Of a stretch of DNA of 60,000 bases, positions 46,723 to 58,170 are shown one piece after another. The stretch's first letter is position 1; the number at the start of each line of letters is the position of its first letter. This stretch comes from Takakia lepidozioides. Its lineage: Eukaryota; Streptophyta; Takakiopsida; Takakiales; Takakiaceae. Position numbers and translations under genes: made by a program. The stretch spans positions 67,954,001-68,014,000 of the forward strand of contig CM060733.1 in NCBI GenBank assembly GCA_030704615.1. Direction: 5' to 3'. The notes beneath the pieces were generated by a model. It searched no databases, was not told the DNA's origin, and saw only the letters and a program-made list of their open reading frames with translations.

Positions 46723-48159
46723 TTGAGTTGGCCACTGACACGTCAATCTTTTCGGAGACCCTATAGATACAGTGACATGGAGAGGTCTTTGATTCAGATG
46801 AGGACTCAAGATCTCTGGGAGGTTGGTTTGGTGGAGCTCTGTGGTGGAATGTATGCTTCAGCCACGGTGATGCCAGCCAAGAAGGATGTCTATGGCAATT
46901 GGACGGAGAGACATATGTGCGGTGATTACCGGCCTGTAAATCGTCAGACCAAGTCCGATAAGTATGCCATGCCCACACCGGAGGAGATCTTTGATGTCAT
47001 TGGGCATGCCAAGGTCTTTAGCACTTTGGACTTGCGGTCCGGATATCACCAGTTGCCGATCAAAGAGGCGGACAAGCAGAAGACGACATTCTGGGGGATC
47101 AATGAGCACGGGAAGGATTGCCTATATCAGTGGCGGTTCTTACCATTCGGGCTTAAGAATGCTCCCGCAGAGTTCCAGAGAGTTATGGACAGGATTCTAG
47201 CAGGGGTAGACTTTGCTCGGTGCTACATAGATGACATCATCATCTTTAGTGTTACGGTGGAGGAGCACGAGAGACACCTTCAGGTGGTGTTTGAGCGTTT
47301 GAGAGCGCACGGATTGAAATTACATTCGGGGAAGTGCAAGTTCTTCCACAACCAGATTGAGTATCTGGGCCACATGATATATCCTAGAGGATTGGGGGTG
47401 TAGCACACTAAGGTAAAGGCCATCGCACAGATTCCACGTCCCACGGATGTGAGCCGAGTTCGAGCTTTCATGGGGTTGGCAAACTACTATAGACGGTTTG
47501 TTAAGGGATTTAGTGCTATTGCAAAGGCTCTAATTAAGCTTACCAAGGTGGACCATGAGTGACAGTGGGAAGATGAGCAGGAATGAGCTTTTCAAGAACT
47601 CAAGGCGAGGTTGACCTCGGCGCCCATCTTGGGACGACCTATCAGGGGGTGTCCCTTTCAGCTGCACACGGATTGGAGCATATTGGGGCTTAGAGCGGTG
47701 CTCACACAGGTGGATGATGAGGGAAGAGAGTTCGTAGTGGCTTATGCTAGTCGCTCAAATAACATTGTAGAGGCTAAGTATAGCTCATATGAGGGAGACT
47801 GCTTAACTGCAGTGTGGGCCGTGGCACACTTCAAGTGCTATCAATACGACAATCTCTTCACCCTTGTCACGGATTACCAGCCACTCAAGTGGTTGATGGA
47901 GTCACACAAACTTACGAGGAAGCTTGCACGGTATACTTCAGGAGTACATGACTTTCAGGTGGTGCATCGACCAGGTTTGGTCAATCGGGATGCGGATGGA
48001 TTGAGTCGCAATCCATGCACAAACCAACAGGATGACAATGGAGCTCGGTGGCATGGTGGGACGGACGAGGAGATGGCATGCATCTGTCTTTTTGTGTATC
48101 TTGGCAGCGGGAGGTTAGATTGGACCTACAACAGGGATGACTGTAGACAGAGTGTTTGA
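46723..48159 (+). pseudogene. Reverse transcriptase and RNase H (copy B)
   Basis: The RT frame 46723-47403 equals that of copy A, except for one residue near its end (Arg for Gly), and has the same terminal TAG. The YIDD box is present. RNase H at 47611-48020 shows HTDWSILGLRAVL and SSYEGDCLTAVWAV and ends DADGLSRNP, with more differences from copy A than the RT block has. Confidence 0.9.
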
Positions 48160-48722
48160 GGACCTTGAGGCTAGTGATGAGCTAGGTGGTGCAAGAGATA
48201 TATATGAGGATTCGGCTGTATTGGACTGCCTCCACACTAGAGACACAGCAGCCACTATGACTGCCAAGGAGAGGGATCGGATCCTACAACGAGCTAAGAG
48301 GTTCAAGTGGGAGGGGACACATCTGCTCCGAGTGTGGGAAGATGGTCGGGTGAGGATCGTGCCTCACCCAACATAGCGTGCACGGTTAGTGCGGCATGCC
48401 TATGAGGAGTTGGGGCATTTTGGGGTGCGACACACTCACAGTTTACTACATGGGCAGTATTGGTGGCGTGGTATGCACACAGAGGTGCAACAGTTCATGG
48501 CTAGGTGCATGGTGTGTGACAGGGTGCATGCTTCATTCAACGCCCCTACACCACAATTGCATCCTCTTCCGATCATGGGATTGGGCTACAGGTGGAGTCT
48601 TGACTTTGCAGAACCGTTGTCACTCACGATGCGCCAGATATGTGTTGGTGATGGTGGAACACTTCTCCAAGTGGATAGAGTTGGTTCCATTGCCTGACAA
48701 AGCTAGTGATGGGGCTGCGTAG
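48160..48722 (+). pseudogene. Truncated integrase N-terminal part (copy B)
   Basis: The HHCC region (HAYEELGHFGVRHTH and CMVCDRVH) and the first catalytic Asp (WSLDFAEPL) are present. A TAG precedes it at 48374-48376. The frame ends at the deletion junction near 48720, before the second Asp and the Glu. Confidence 0.75.
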
Positions 48723-48808
48723 TATCCGACTAGTGTTTGGTGTGTTTATATGTTGTGCACGGTTTTGGACAGCGATGTAGTTGTGTAGCGATATGTATGC
48801 GCACAACA

Positions 48809-49445
48809 GCCCGTCTATTCCAGTGGACTTGCCCAACGGAGTCCGTCAGCAGACTTGCCCACAACTTGCCATGAGTCTTGCCCTCTTGAGACCGGCAGCA
48901 GGCTTTCCCACACTGACCTGCCAGCGGACTTGCGCAAGTGAGTCTTCCAGCGGACTTGGCCAAAGGACATTCTGAGCGGATTGGGTTGCCAGCAGACTTG
49001 CACAAAGGAGCTGGCCGGCGGACTGGCCTGCCAGCGACTTGCCGCCAGGAGTTCTCCAGCAGGCTCCCCACTCTATTCTTCCAGCGGACTTGCCCTTAGG
49101 AGGCCAGCAGCAGACTTACCTACACTCACTGCCAGCAGACCTGACCACACTGACCTGACAGCGGACTTGCGCAAGTGAGTCTTCCAGCGGACTTGGCCAG
49201 AGGACATTCTGAGCGGACTGGGTTGCCAGCGGACTTGGCCAAATGAGCTTCTAAGCGGATTTGCATAGAGGAGTCCGCCGGCAGACTTGTCTGCAAGCGG
49301 ATTTGGCCAAATGAGCTTCTGAGCGGGCTTCCTTGCCAGCAGACTTGCAGAAAGGACTCGGACAACGGATTTGTTGAGTTGCCTGCCAGGGGACTTGCCA
49401 AAGAGACTGACAGTGGACCAACGCAACGGACTTCGACGCGAGTGT
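48809..49445 (+). repeat. CAGCGGACTTG array
   Basis: About twenty variants of CCAGCGGACTTGSCC occur at irregular spacing. A longer block around CCAGCGGACTTGCGCAAGTG is duplicated at 48911 and 49161. A related array of GCGGACTGG words lies at 51055-51200, beyond the MULE transposase. Confidence 0.75.
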
Positions 49446-50710
49446 ACAGGTGGGGTATGTGAAACTTACGTAATAGCGTTTATTTCGGCGTCGGCATCGT
49501 CCACAATGAAGGCATTGGGTCGCCAGTTCGGCATATCTGCGAGGAGTGAGTCGTGCAAGGCTGTCATCCATGACACCAGGTCTGTTGTCCGATTACGCGT
49601 GGATATGATGTAGGCAACTGGTATACCGTTAAGCCACTCGTTGAAGACCATCATTAACGTGTACAATGGGAACTGTTCAGATGCAGAATGTCAGATGCTG
49701 CCAATGTGCGCACCTCCACAAGTTGTGCAAGCGAAAAAATAGTGAAATGGATGAAGAGTACCTTGTGATGATTTGTCCCGAAGGTTGCATCACATGCAAT
49801 GATACGGGCATGTTGGCGCCAGTTTCTCCTCTTGATAGAAGAAGACCGACGCGGGGTTCTCGTCTTTCCACATGCGGACACTTTCCGCATCGTTGGCGTG
49901 TTTTTTGAACGTTTGCCACGCCCGTTTCTCGGCCAGGTTGCGGACATCTTGCTCCAACAAGAAATCATATGCTCGTGTCCATGCATCTCCCAACCCGGTG
50001 TTGTTCATCACGTGCTCTTTATGTTCCATCATGATTTGGGTGACCGACAGGCCTCAGCACAAACATTCGACGACCCATGCTTTCAATTCCTCGCTAATGT
50101 GTGGTGCATAGGCATGGCGGGTGTTCCTGAACTCAGCCGATTTTCCATGCGAGGCTTTCCCTTTCGCGTCTGTATGCTCCATGTTGTTGTAGTACGTGAG
50201 GACACAAATGTCGGGGGCGAGATAACATTGCTAGACCTTGAAACAACTTTGGCAACCACGCTTGTAAGACTCTCCAAACTCCGACTTCTTTCTTCCTTTA
50301 TGAGGGTGAGATGTTTCAGCACCCACAAGATCCTCCACGCTTCAGTTTTAGCTCCACTATTGCATTGTTGGTGCGTTTGTCATCAGGACCGTAACAACAT
50401 TGATACCTAGACATAAAATTCAAAATCGATATCCATCGACTTGTGGAAGTATGAAATCACAATAGGTGGGAAACAAAAATGGCAGTAGACATGCAATGAG
50501 ACTACAAAAAGATGGTGAGGATGGTGCACACATGATACTGGTCAGACACGTATTGGCTCTGGGCGCTTTTCGCATGCCGGGTTCCACTTTAGAATGGACA
50601 TTCACCCAAAACTGAGTGGGGTTGTCCACCAAACTCTCCTCTCCAAGGACAAAGTCAGCAACTCTATCCCAAGGTATGCAGGCCTTGTGAACATTCACTC
50701 GCATACCCAT
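49446..50710 (-). pseudogene. Mutator-like (MULE) transposase, interrupted
   Basis: Minus-strand pieces in order are 50420-50710 (IPWDRVADFVLGEESL, an N-terminal segment), 49790-50032 (AYDFLLEQDVRNLAEKRAW), about 49700-49800 (IIACDATFGTNHHK, with the first catalytic Asp of the MULE DDE core) and 49466-49666 (VFNEWLNGIPVAYII, NWRPNAFIVDDADAE, with the second Asp). The C-terminal part with the Glu and SWIM zinc finger is missing. The frame changes several times. A domesticated FAR1-type gene is unlikely, because the core is cut at the repeat array. Confidence 0.75.
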
Positions 50711-51054
50711 AAACCCATATTGTGTCTCATAATTCTAGTGGAGGTCCTTCGTGTTGAAGGGTCCTGGTTTTGGTGTTTGCAAACATTGTCGAAGAGGCCG
50801 TATAAGCGGGCTTTTCGTTTTCAGTATATCATCGCCTTTTGCTTCCCCGTCCATGCCCTGTACAACACAAATGACGCGCTTCAGAACCTGCAAGAAACAC
50901 GCCACAGTACCCTGGACATGATCGACAACGTGCAAGGAGCAACAATGCGCACGTTCGCGGCTGTTGGCAAGTGGCAGGCGGCAGGGATAAGGTTTGAAAT
51001 CATGCCCTAAAAATGGAGGGCTCAGATGGGGTTTAGGAACAGACGGTCCAGATT

Positions 51055-51210
51055 TGGCGTCGTCAACGGACTGGAAGTTGGGGGACTGGCGTAGCATACT
51101 GGCCGGTAGACCGACAGACTGGCAGACTGGAGGGAAGCGGACTCATGGGCAGCGGACTGGCGGACAAACTGGCAGAGTGGACGTGAGGGGACAAGCACAA
51201 CGGACTGGGC
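51055..51210 (+). repeat. GGACTGG array
   Basis: Words such as ACGGACTGG, GGGGACTGG, GCAGACTGG and GCGGACTGG repeat at about 8-20 bp. This resembles the array at 48809-49445, in the same orientation. Confidence 0.6.
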
Positions 51211-51539
51211 GCGACAGAACGCGGGCGCGGGTCGGCGACCGCACGCAGTGGGGGCCGGGTTGGGAGGAGCCGGGCATCCGTGCGCGGGGCCCACCGGTCA
51301 GCTCGCGCGTGCGCATTAAAGACCCTAATATCATAAAATGAGAGGCAAATCAAGCCATATAGTATTGGGACCCAAGTAGCACAACCTGCCACATGCATAA
51401 AATTATTCATCCAGGGATTTCATTCATTCACATACATGGATGAAATATTCCCGTTACCCCTATCTTGAAATATTTCGAAATTTCATCGTGAGTGTTGGTG
51501 CTAAGCATCAAAACCCTTGGCATAGTCCTGCCTTAGAAA

Positions 51540-51792
51540 GGCAAGGCCAAAAAGGTAATACCCGCCCAACATTGGCCAGTGTTGGGCGGGTATATAGGGC
51601 CTGGCCGGGTATCAACTAGGGTATGAACATTGGCAATAAATAACCGACCCAGCTGGTATTGGCTGTTGTAATACTAGGGTTAATAAACGAACCGCCTTGG
51701 TATTGACAATTCCCATACCTAGGTCAATACCTTACATAGGCTGGTATTGACAAAAGCAATACCCGTGCAATACCCGTATTATGGGCAAACTA
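51540..51792. repeat. GGGTATT repeat with a 34-bp palindrome
   Basis: TACCCGCCCAACA at 51559-51571 is followed, after TTGGCCAG, by its exact reverse complement ending at 51592. The next 200 bp hold many GGTATTG and CAATACC words in both orientations, which can pair. The same words occur at 2200-2330. Confidence 0.7.
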
Positions 51793-51808
51793 CACACATG
51801 GTATAGAT

Positions 51809-52501
51809 ATGAAGTTGGGCGCACGTCAGGGTCAGGGCATGTCCAGCCCCAAGGGCCTGCCACTATGTTTCATTTTTAGCACATGTCATGTAGGGCAATG
51901 TCGAGTTGGCATTGACAACCTCAACAAATTAGTGCTAATTTTAAGGAATTGGCCGGATGACGACGTGCGGACGGATTGCAAGGTCGTTGAGCCAGCGTTT
52001 TTGAGCCTAGCGGAAGGCACTAAGCCTTTGGGGTGAAGAGACACCATAATTTACGCTTCCATCAGCCTTAGGATGCGTCAAATATTTAATTAATTTATTT
52101 TTCGGCTTTCAACTATTTCTGTACCTTTTTTTTAATTTATTTATTTAGCATTCTGTACTTCGCCTTCTATTGCTCCTCAACATCCATTTGATTCGCAGGA
52201 TACCCTAAGAGTGAAAATACATGTAGCCTACCAATTCGACGGAAATTACCTAGAGTGGGCCACTTGCACTACCCTGCACCCAATAAGATGGCCACTAGTA
52301 CCCCTTTTCAAAATCCTTAAAGAAAACACGAGACCCGGCTGGTACTTAAAAAAGTACTACCCGCCCAACACTGATATGGACCTTATGCCTTGTGAGGTGC
52401 CGGGCCAGGCTGGCACGGCCTTCCTGCTTTGTGTGAGGGGCCAATACTTTACAGAGGGGAAGGGGCTGGGGTTGGCTCTTCCCGTGTACATTCAGTCATA
52501 G
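51809..52501 (+). other. Two small open frames of unknown function
   Basis: 51809-52036 (75 aa) ends with GIDNLNKLVLILRNWPDDD and VVEPAFLSLAEG. 52211-52501 (96 aa) starts MKIHVAYQFDGNYLEW and contains GWYLKKYYPPNTDMDLMP. The second is preceded by TTTGATTCGCAG, a plausible splice acceptor, so it could be a last exon. I recognise neither. They may belong to one decayed gene or TE. Confidence 0.3.
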
Positions 52502-53268
52502 GGGTCCTTTCATCACAAGTGTTATAAGAGGAAGTCATCTCTTTCGTTGCTCACATGAAAGTGGCAGCAGCCAACACGGTTTCAGCCGACTTTTCACTTC
52601 CTAAGTCAGCTGCTGTGCCGAGTATTTGTATCAAGACTTGGAAAAACTGTCTTACTATGAAATGACCATGGAGACAATGTTGAGGCACTCCAGACCTCAT
52701 TTCCCTGCCCAAGATTCTTACAAACACTGCTAGACATCACACACACGACGCGGCCAGGAAACACCCAAATAGTTTTCTTCCACCACATTTCGAGGTCATC
52801 CTTGCTGCAGTAGGTTAGTTGCCAAGGTAGCTTGCAAAGAAGAGTCTTGCATTGTTGCCTTGCGATGACTTGGAGGATATTGGTGTGTACTTGCAACAAG
52901 AATTAGCACTAGCTCTAAGGTCTTCTGATCACTCCTTTTCAACTCACGTACTGATAAGTGGCAAAATTGCAGTGTAGCTGCAAATGGGCCATTTCCCCTG
53001 ATTGCTCCTAAGCATTTACATCATAGCTGTTAACAGTACAATAAATATTCCTCCAACATTAACTAGAAATCCCAGCTTTCACCACTTGGCACTCGAACTA
53101 TCAATGAATGGGTCTTGCTTTCTTGGCCATATCCCTCACTTGCATTCAATTGAGTGTCTATTATCAAACCAGGCAAACAATTTTATGTAGACCTATGACA
53201 GCCTACACTACCTACATCAACATGGAAGTAGTTTCAGCAGATTCTAAAATTGGTTTTGTCTCTCCCTC
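52502..53268. other. Stretch downstream of the LETM1-like gene, no gene seen
   Basis: The minus frame 52606-52899 has no recognisable motif. The region just below 53269 should hold the 3' UTR of the LETM1-like gene. Confidence 0.4.
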
Positions 53269-56123
53269 CTAATTTTCATCAGTCTTGCTTCGTGAGGATC
53301 CCTCGAGTTTTCTTCGAGATCTGATCAGCTTTTCAGTGCCTGCAGTCTGGGGCTCCAAATGTCGAACTTGTTCCAGCCGCCTCAATACATCCAAACGCTC
53401 GGGAGCATATGCACTTGGAATCTGTAGACATACACAATGCACAGATCTGAGTCACAAATACATCACCTTCTCCAAAAGATTCCTGGTACTCATGTTTCCC
53501 CATCATCTTTGGGCAGGCAGCAATTCAGTTTGTTAGGAACAACTAAAAAGTATACTGACAGGTACACAAAGTGGAGGAAATAAGGAAGAAAGGGGATAGA
53601 GAGGGACACCACTGACCAGAGCAGGCACAACGGCTAGAAGCTTAATATAAGAACTTATGGGGAACAGCAATTGAAAGTAATGAGAAAATTGATGGTCAAT
53701 CCTTTCTAGGCTATCCAGAAAGGAGTAATAAATGCTCAAGGAGCCAAATGATGACATATATGTTGAGCCCATCAAATGTTTAACCAATCGAATGAACTTC
53801 ATATATTCCAGAACTGTTGGAAGATTTGTACTACCAATGGCAAGATTGACAACCAGAGAAGTAGGAATTGCTTGTTGACTTACAATGGAATTCATTTAGT
53901 GTAGCTTGGAGAACTTACTGGCAGTAACATCAGAAAGCCAATTGGTATAACAGATGCAAGATCTGTCAGTGTCCGCCGCAAAATCTTCTGTTCTCGATTG
54001 GTCAGTGGTTGGCCTGCCACGCTTGTTCTAAAGAGCACAATCGCTGCTCCCACGTCTGTTCCCAAAAGCTGTGTGCCCCTCCATACATCCTGCTCATGAG
54101 CATTATGTGGGATTACCATACGATGAGGAGTAACAGGGTAAGGAAGAGAAATGGAACAACTAACAACTCACAATAAGCATTGCCAATGGTTCTAACCAGG
54201 AAGAGGATAAATCACTTTTGTAAAATCACCACCTTGCATTGCCAGCAAATAATGTGCAAGGCTAGCTGGTCTTACAGAACTAGCATCCTTAAGCTTTTCA
54301 ATTGACTTGCTGAAAACATCTCCATATGCCCCTGCCAGCTCAACATCCGTGGTGTCATCGTCCAGCCTGGATGCGCTGCTGCTTTGGACCTCATAATCAG
54401 ATGCACGGACCCCCTCTTCTTCTGACAATGGCTGCACCCATACCCATGGACAGGAGAGAGCACACTAAAGATAAATGGAAAGGAAGGAGAAGAGAGGAAC
54501 AGGGCCGAATAGAAATGTACTCATAAGACGTTGTTTGCCGTAGCCTTTAGGCCATTGACCCTGCGCCCAGTTTGAGCGGAACACAAAGGGACAGAAACTA
54601 CTTTTGTCGGGGGCTGACCCCGGTAGAATGACTTACCATGGAACAGACAATTGATCCGAGTTTCCAGATATCCTCTAGAAATCCCTTCACACAAACATCA
54701 ATCTGCTGTGGGTGATTTGCCCAATAACTAGACCCCAAAAGGGCCTGGGTTTTTGGCTCAGCCTCGAGATCTTCAAAGTTGGAAAACAGAGGTACAGGAA
54801 CAATTCCCTTGATGGATTTGAACAGGGTGTCTCTCTGATGAGAATACCCAGGACGATGAATTGGAAAGTGGATAGTGTCTTCAGGTTACCCACACAACAG
54901 GCAACTGCAATGCCCCTTTCCTCTCTGCGTCTGTTTGCTGTTTAAGAGTAGGCTTCCCGCTCTGAGTTTAAATGTCAGTCTAGTGCCGAGAGTGGGTAAA
55001 CCTTTGAGGTCATCCATTATGGCCTCAGCCATTGCACAGACTGGAAACAAGTTCAGGGAAGTTTTCTGCCTAACTTCATTTTCATCAGACAATTTCCTGG
55101 CAGCAGACTTGGCTTTGGACACTATAGCCTCTAAGTCAGAATTATCCAGCAGGGTCAAGACTTGCGTACTTAGATTCAGAACCTTGAAAATCTCTTCTAC
55201 GCTCGCCACGACTTAGCCTGTTTGACAGGGCGACCCTGCTTCCAAGATGTATAGTCGATTAACTTAGGATATCTGATATTAGTCAGACATTGCAGTTGAC
55301 CCCACCATCTGACCTTGAATTCATCTCGTCGGGAGCTTAAGGGAGGAATGCCAAACACCCCCCGAACAGCCACGGAACAGGGCTTAATAGAGAGGTGGAG
55401 CTAGTAAGGAAAGGGACCCACCCTGTCAGAGGTTGTTTGGCCAGCGCATTGCCTGAGCCGAGATTCAAGTGCAGCCAATTCACCCCGCAGAAGCTCAAAT
55501 TTCTCCATTTCCTTCGAAACTGCAGCTGCATCCTCTAGCACTAGCTCTGCGTTCTTCTCATCATACACACCATCATCCTGTATGTGCACACCTCACAATA
55601 TTGGTACTGGTGCATATATATCTACAAAGATCCTGAACAGCTTGGTGGTTGAAGGGGTTCAACAAATCTCACAAAAACATACTATAATTATTTATATGCT
55701 GAGCAGAAGAATACACTTATATCCAAGCAGCAATTCTGAACTTGAAGTGATATCAATTGCAAGTATGTAACTTCACTTTTCCTGCAAGACCACAACTTCA
55801 CAAAAGTTGCAGACCAACAGGGACAAAAACTGTTGACACACATATTTCTGTAGTGCGAAAGGACAGACTCAACTCATTAACAGGAGAAACCTCAGAGAAA
55901 GGGGGACCAGGAATCAGCCCACCCAGCTCAATAAGGACGACAGTGGAACATTCAAAGGCAGAATGCAAAACATAGATGCAAAATGGGGAACAGGTGACAT
56001 ACAGCTGAACTGGAGGTCACAATTGAGTCATTGTCTTCCCTCCCCTTCCTCAGATCAGAGAAGGGAAGGATAAACCTCATCAATCGTCTACCCCAGTTTG
56101 CAGCACCTTCTTCCAGACGCCCC
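53269..56123 (-). CDS. LETM1-like protein, 3' part of the gene
   Basis: LETM1-type proteins sit in the inner mitochondrial membrane; the plant LETM1-like group is less studied. Exons on the minus strand are 56003-56123 (LMRFILPFSDLRKG), 55422-55577 (ELVLEDAAAVSKEMEKFELL, coiled coil), 54197-54431 (ELAGAYGDVFSKSIEKLKDA, SLAHYLLAMQGG), about 53919-54109 (RGTQLLGTDVGAAIVLFRTS, REQKILRRTLTDLASVIP, IGFLMLLP, the conserved membrane-segment region) and 53269-53421 (YAPERLDVLRRLEQVRHLE, stop TAG). The first three and the last have GT/AG ends with matching phases. Two doubts remain. No AG acceptor is visible before the 53919-54109 exon, and the short exon expected between LLP and IPSAYAPERL was not found. 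5' exons are absent: a LINE array begins just upstream. It may be a gene with long introns or a recently damaged one. Confidence 0.7.
54518..55330 (-). mobile_element. Non-LTR retrotransposon 3' fragment in a LETM1-like intron
   Basis: The minus strand carries NTRYPKL-equivalent sequence near 55260, LTLLDNSDLEAIVSKAKSAA, TSLNLFPVCAMAEAIMDDLK and RGKGHCSCLLCG, followed by the family's 3' tail ending ATGAGTACATT near 54518. It is the same family and orientation as 16018-16590. It lies wholly inside the intron between exons 55422-55577 and 54197-54431, so splicing can remove it. Confidence 0.8.
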
Positions 56124-56329
56124 CTATGCACAAGCAACCATGACACAACTTATAACTGCGGCACACTCAGAACCCAAACATGTATTACCAACCACCCTTG
56201 GTCCGAACAGTCTCAGTCACCTGTCTTCCTTGTTCTGTTCTCTCACTCTCTCTCTCTAATGCATCTCTCTCCTGGAGTACGCATCTGCAATATGGGTTGA
56301 TAACTCCAACCAGTTTAAGTCTCTTAGAA

Positions 56330-58170
56330 TCCATTCAAGTGGGGGTGCTTAAGGAGTGCATGTCAGCATGCTCCAAAACAGCCAATGTGGCTGTTCGGGG
56401 TGAGTTTGGCATCCCTTCCTTAAGCTCCCGAAGAGATGGATTCAAGGTCAGATGGTGGGGTCAGCTGCAACATATGTCCAACATCAGATATCCTAAGTTA
56501 ATCGACTCTATATTTTGGAAGCAGGATCGCCCTGTCAAACAGGCTAAGTCCTGGCGGAAGAGAGCAGAAGAGTTCCTCAAGGATCTATCAAGGAATTGTG
56601 CCTGTATCTCTGTTTACCAACTTTGAAAGTCTTGAGGATGAGCCAAAAGCCCAGGCCCTTTTGGGGCCTAGTTATTGCGCAAACCACACACAGCAGGTTG
56701 ATGCTTGTAAAGGGATTTCTAGAGGATATCTGGAAAATCCGGATCAATTGTTTATTCCAAGGTAAGTCTTACTACCGGCGTCAGCCCCTGACAAACGTAG
56801 GTTCTGTCCCTTTGTGTACAGCTCAAATTTGGCGTGGGGTCAATGGCCACAAGGCTACGGCAAACAAAATCTTATGAGTACATTCTCTCCTGGATTTCTA
56901 GAGGATATCTGGAAAACTCTAATTAATTGTCTGTTCCAAGGTAAGTCATACTACCGCCGTCAGCCCCTGGCAAAGGTAGTTTCTACCCTTTGTGTTCCGC
57001 TCAAACTGAGCGCGGGGTCAATGGCCACAAGGCTACGGCAAACAACGTCTTATGAGTACATTCTCTAATGCATCTCTCTCCTCTGTTTACCGACTTTGAA
57101 AATCTCGAGGCTGAGCCAAAAACCCAGGCCCTTTTGGGGTCTAGAAATTGGGCAGATCACACACAGTAGATTGATGCTGTGTGAAGGGATTTCTAGAGGA
57201 TACCTGGAAAACTCAGATAAAATGGCTATTTCAAGGTTAAGTCATACTACCGGGGTCAGCCCCCGACAAAGGTAGTTTCTGTCCCTTTCGCTCAAACTGG
57301 GCACGGGGTCAATGGCCACAAGGCTACTGCAAACAACGTCTCATGAGTACAATCTCTAATGCATCTGCAGTGTCCAAATCAGCTGACGTGGCTGTTCAGG
57401 GTGAGAGTGGCATTCCTCCCTCCCGACGAGATGAATTCAAGGTCAGATGGTGGGGTCAGCTGCAACATATGAGTAATACCAGATATCCTAAGTTAATCGA
57501 ACTGAATCTAAGTACGCAAGTCTTGAGCCATAATTCTGACTTAAGAGAATATAGTGTCCAAAGCCATGTCTGTTGCCCAGGAAATTGTCTGATGAAAATG
57601 AAGTTAGGCAGAAAACTTCCCTGAACTTGTTTCCAGTCTGTGACATGGGTGAGGCCATCATGGATGACCTCAAGGGTCTACCCACTCTCAGCACTAGACT
57701 GAAATTTAAAGTCAGGGCGGGAAGCATACCTTTGAACAGCAAACAGATGCAGAGAGGAAAGGGGGATTGCAAATGCCCGATGTGTGGGCAACCTGAAGAC
57801 AATATCCACTTTCTGAATCATTGTCCTGGGTACTCTCACCAGAGAGACACTGTCTTCAAATCCATCAAAGGAAGTGTTCCTGTAACTCTGTTTACCAACT
57901 TTGAAAATCTCAAGGCTGAGCCAAAAGCCCAGGTCCTTTTGGGGTCTAGTTATTGGGCAAACCGTACACAGCATATTGATGTTTGTGTGAAGGGATTTCT
58001 AGAGGATATCTTGAAAACTCGGATCAGTTGTTTGTTTCAAGGTAAGTCATACTACCGGCGTCAGCCCTGACAAAGGTAATTTCTGTGTCTTTGTGTTCCG
58101 CTCAAACTGGGCACGGGGTCAATGGCCACAAGGCTATCGCCAACAACATCTTATGAGTACATTCTCTAAT
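56330..58170 (+). mobile_element. Four tandem 3' ends of one non-LTR retrotransposon family
   Basis: Four units follow head to tail: about 56330-56885, 56886-57061, 57062-57352 and 57353-58162. Each ends with the same tail (GGGGTCAATGGCCACAAGGC, then ATGAGTACA(T/A)TCTC). The last is longest and encodes GEAIMDDLKGLPTL, CPMCGQPEDNIHFLNHCPGY and KGFLEDILKTRISCLF (165-aa frame 57573-58070), a LINE ORF2 C-terminus with its zinc-knuckle-like motif. The first has an internal deletion. None has RT or endonuclease domains. Confidence 0.75.

Larger units (their letters stand above)
44911..48808 (+). mobile_element. Copy B: truncated Ty3 element with methyltransferase
   Basis: The copy starts abruptly inside the protease-to-methyltransferase region (CCCCATGGGCTTCACCCTGG matches 22372) and runs through methyltransferase, RT, RNase H and part of integrase. 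Near 48720 it jumps to the 3' LTR sequence (GACTAGTGTTTGGTGTG, matching about 33643). The rest of integrase and the PHD finger are therefore deleted. It lacks the CACTA-2 insertion and supplies the empty site. Stops and frameshifts make it inactive. Confidence 0.85.
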
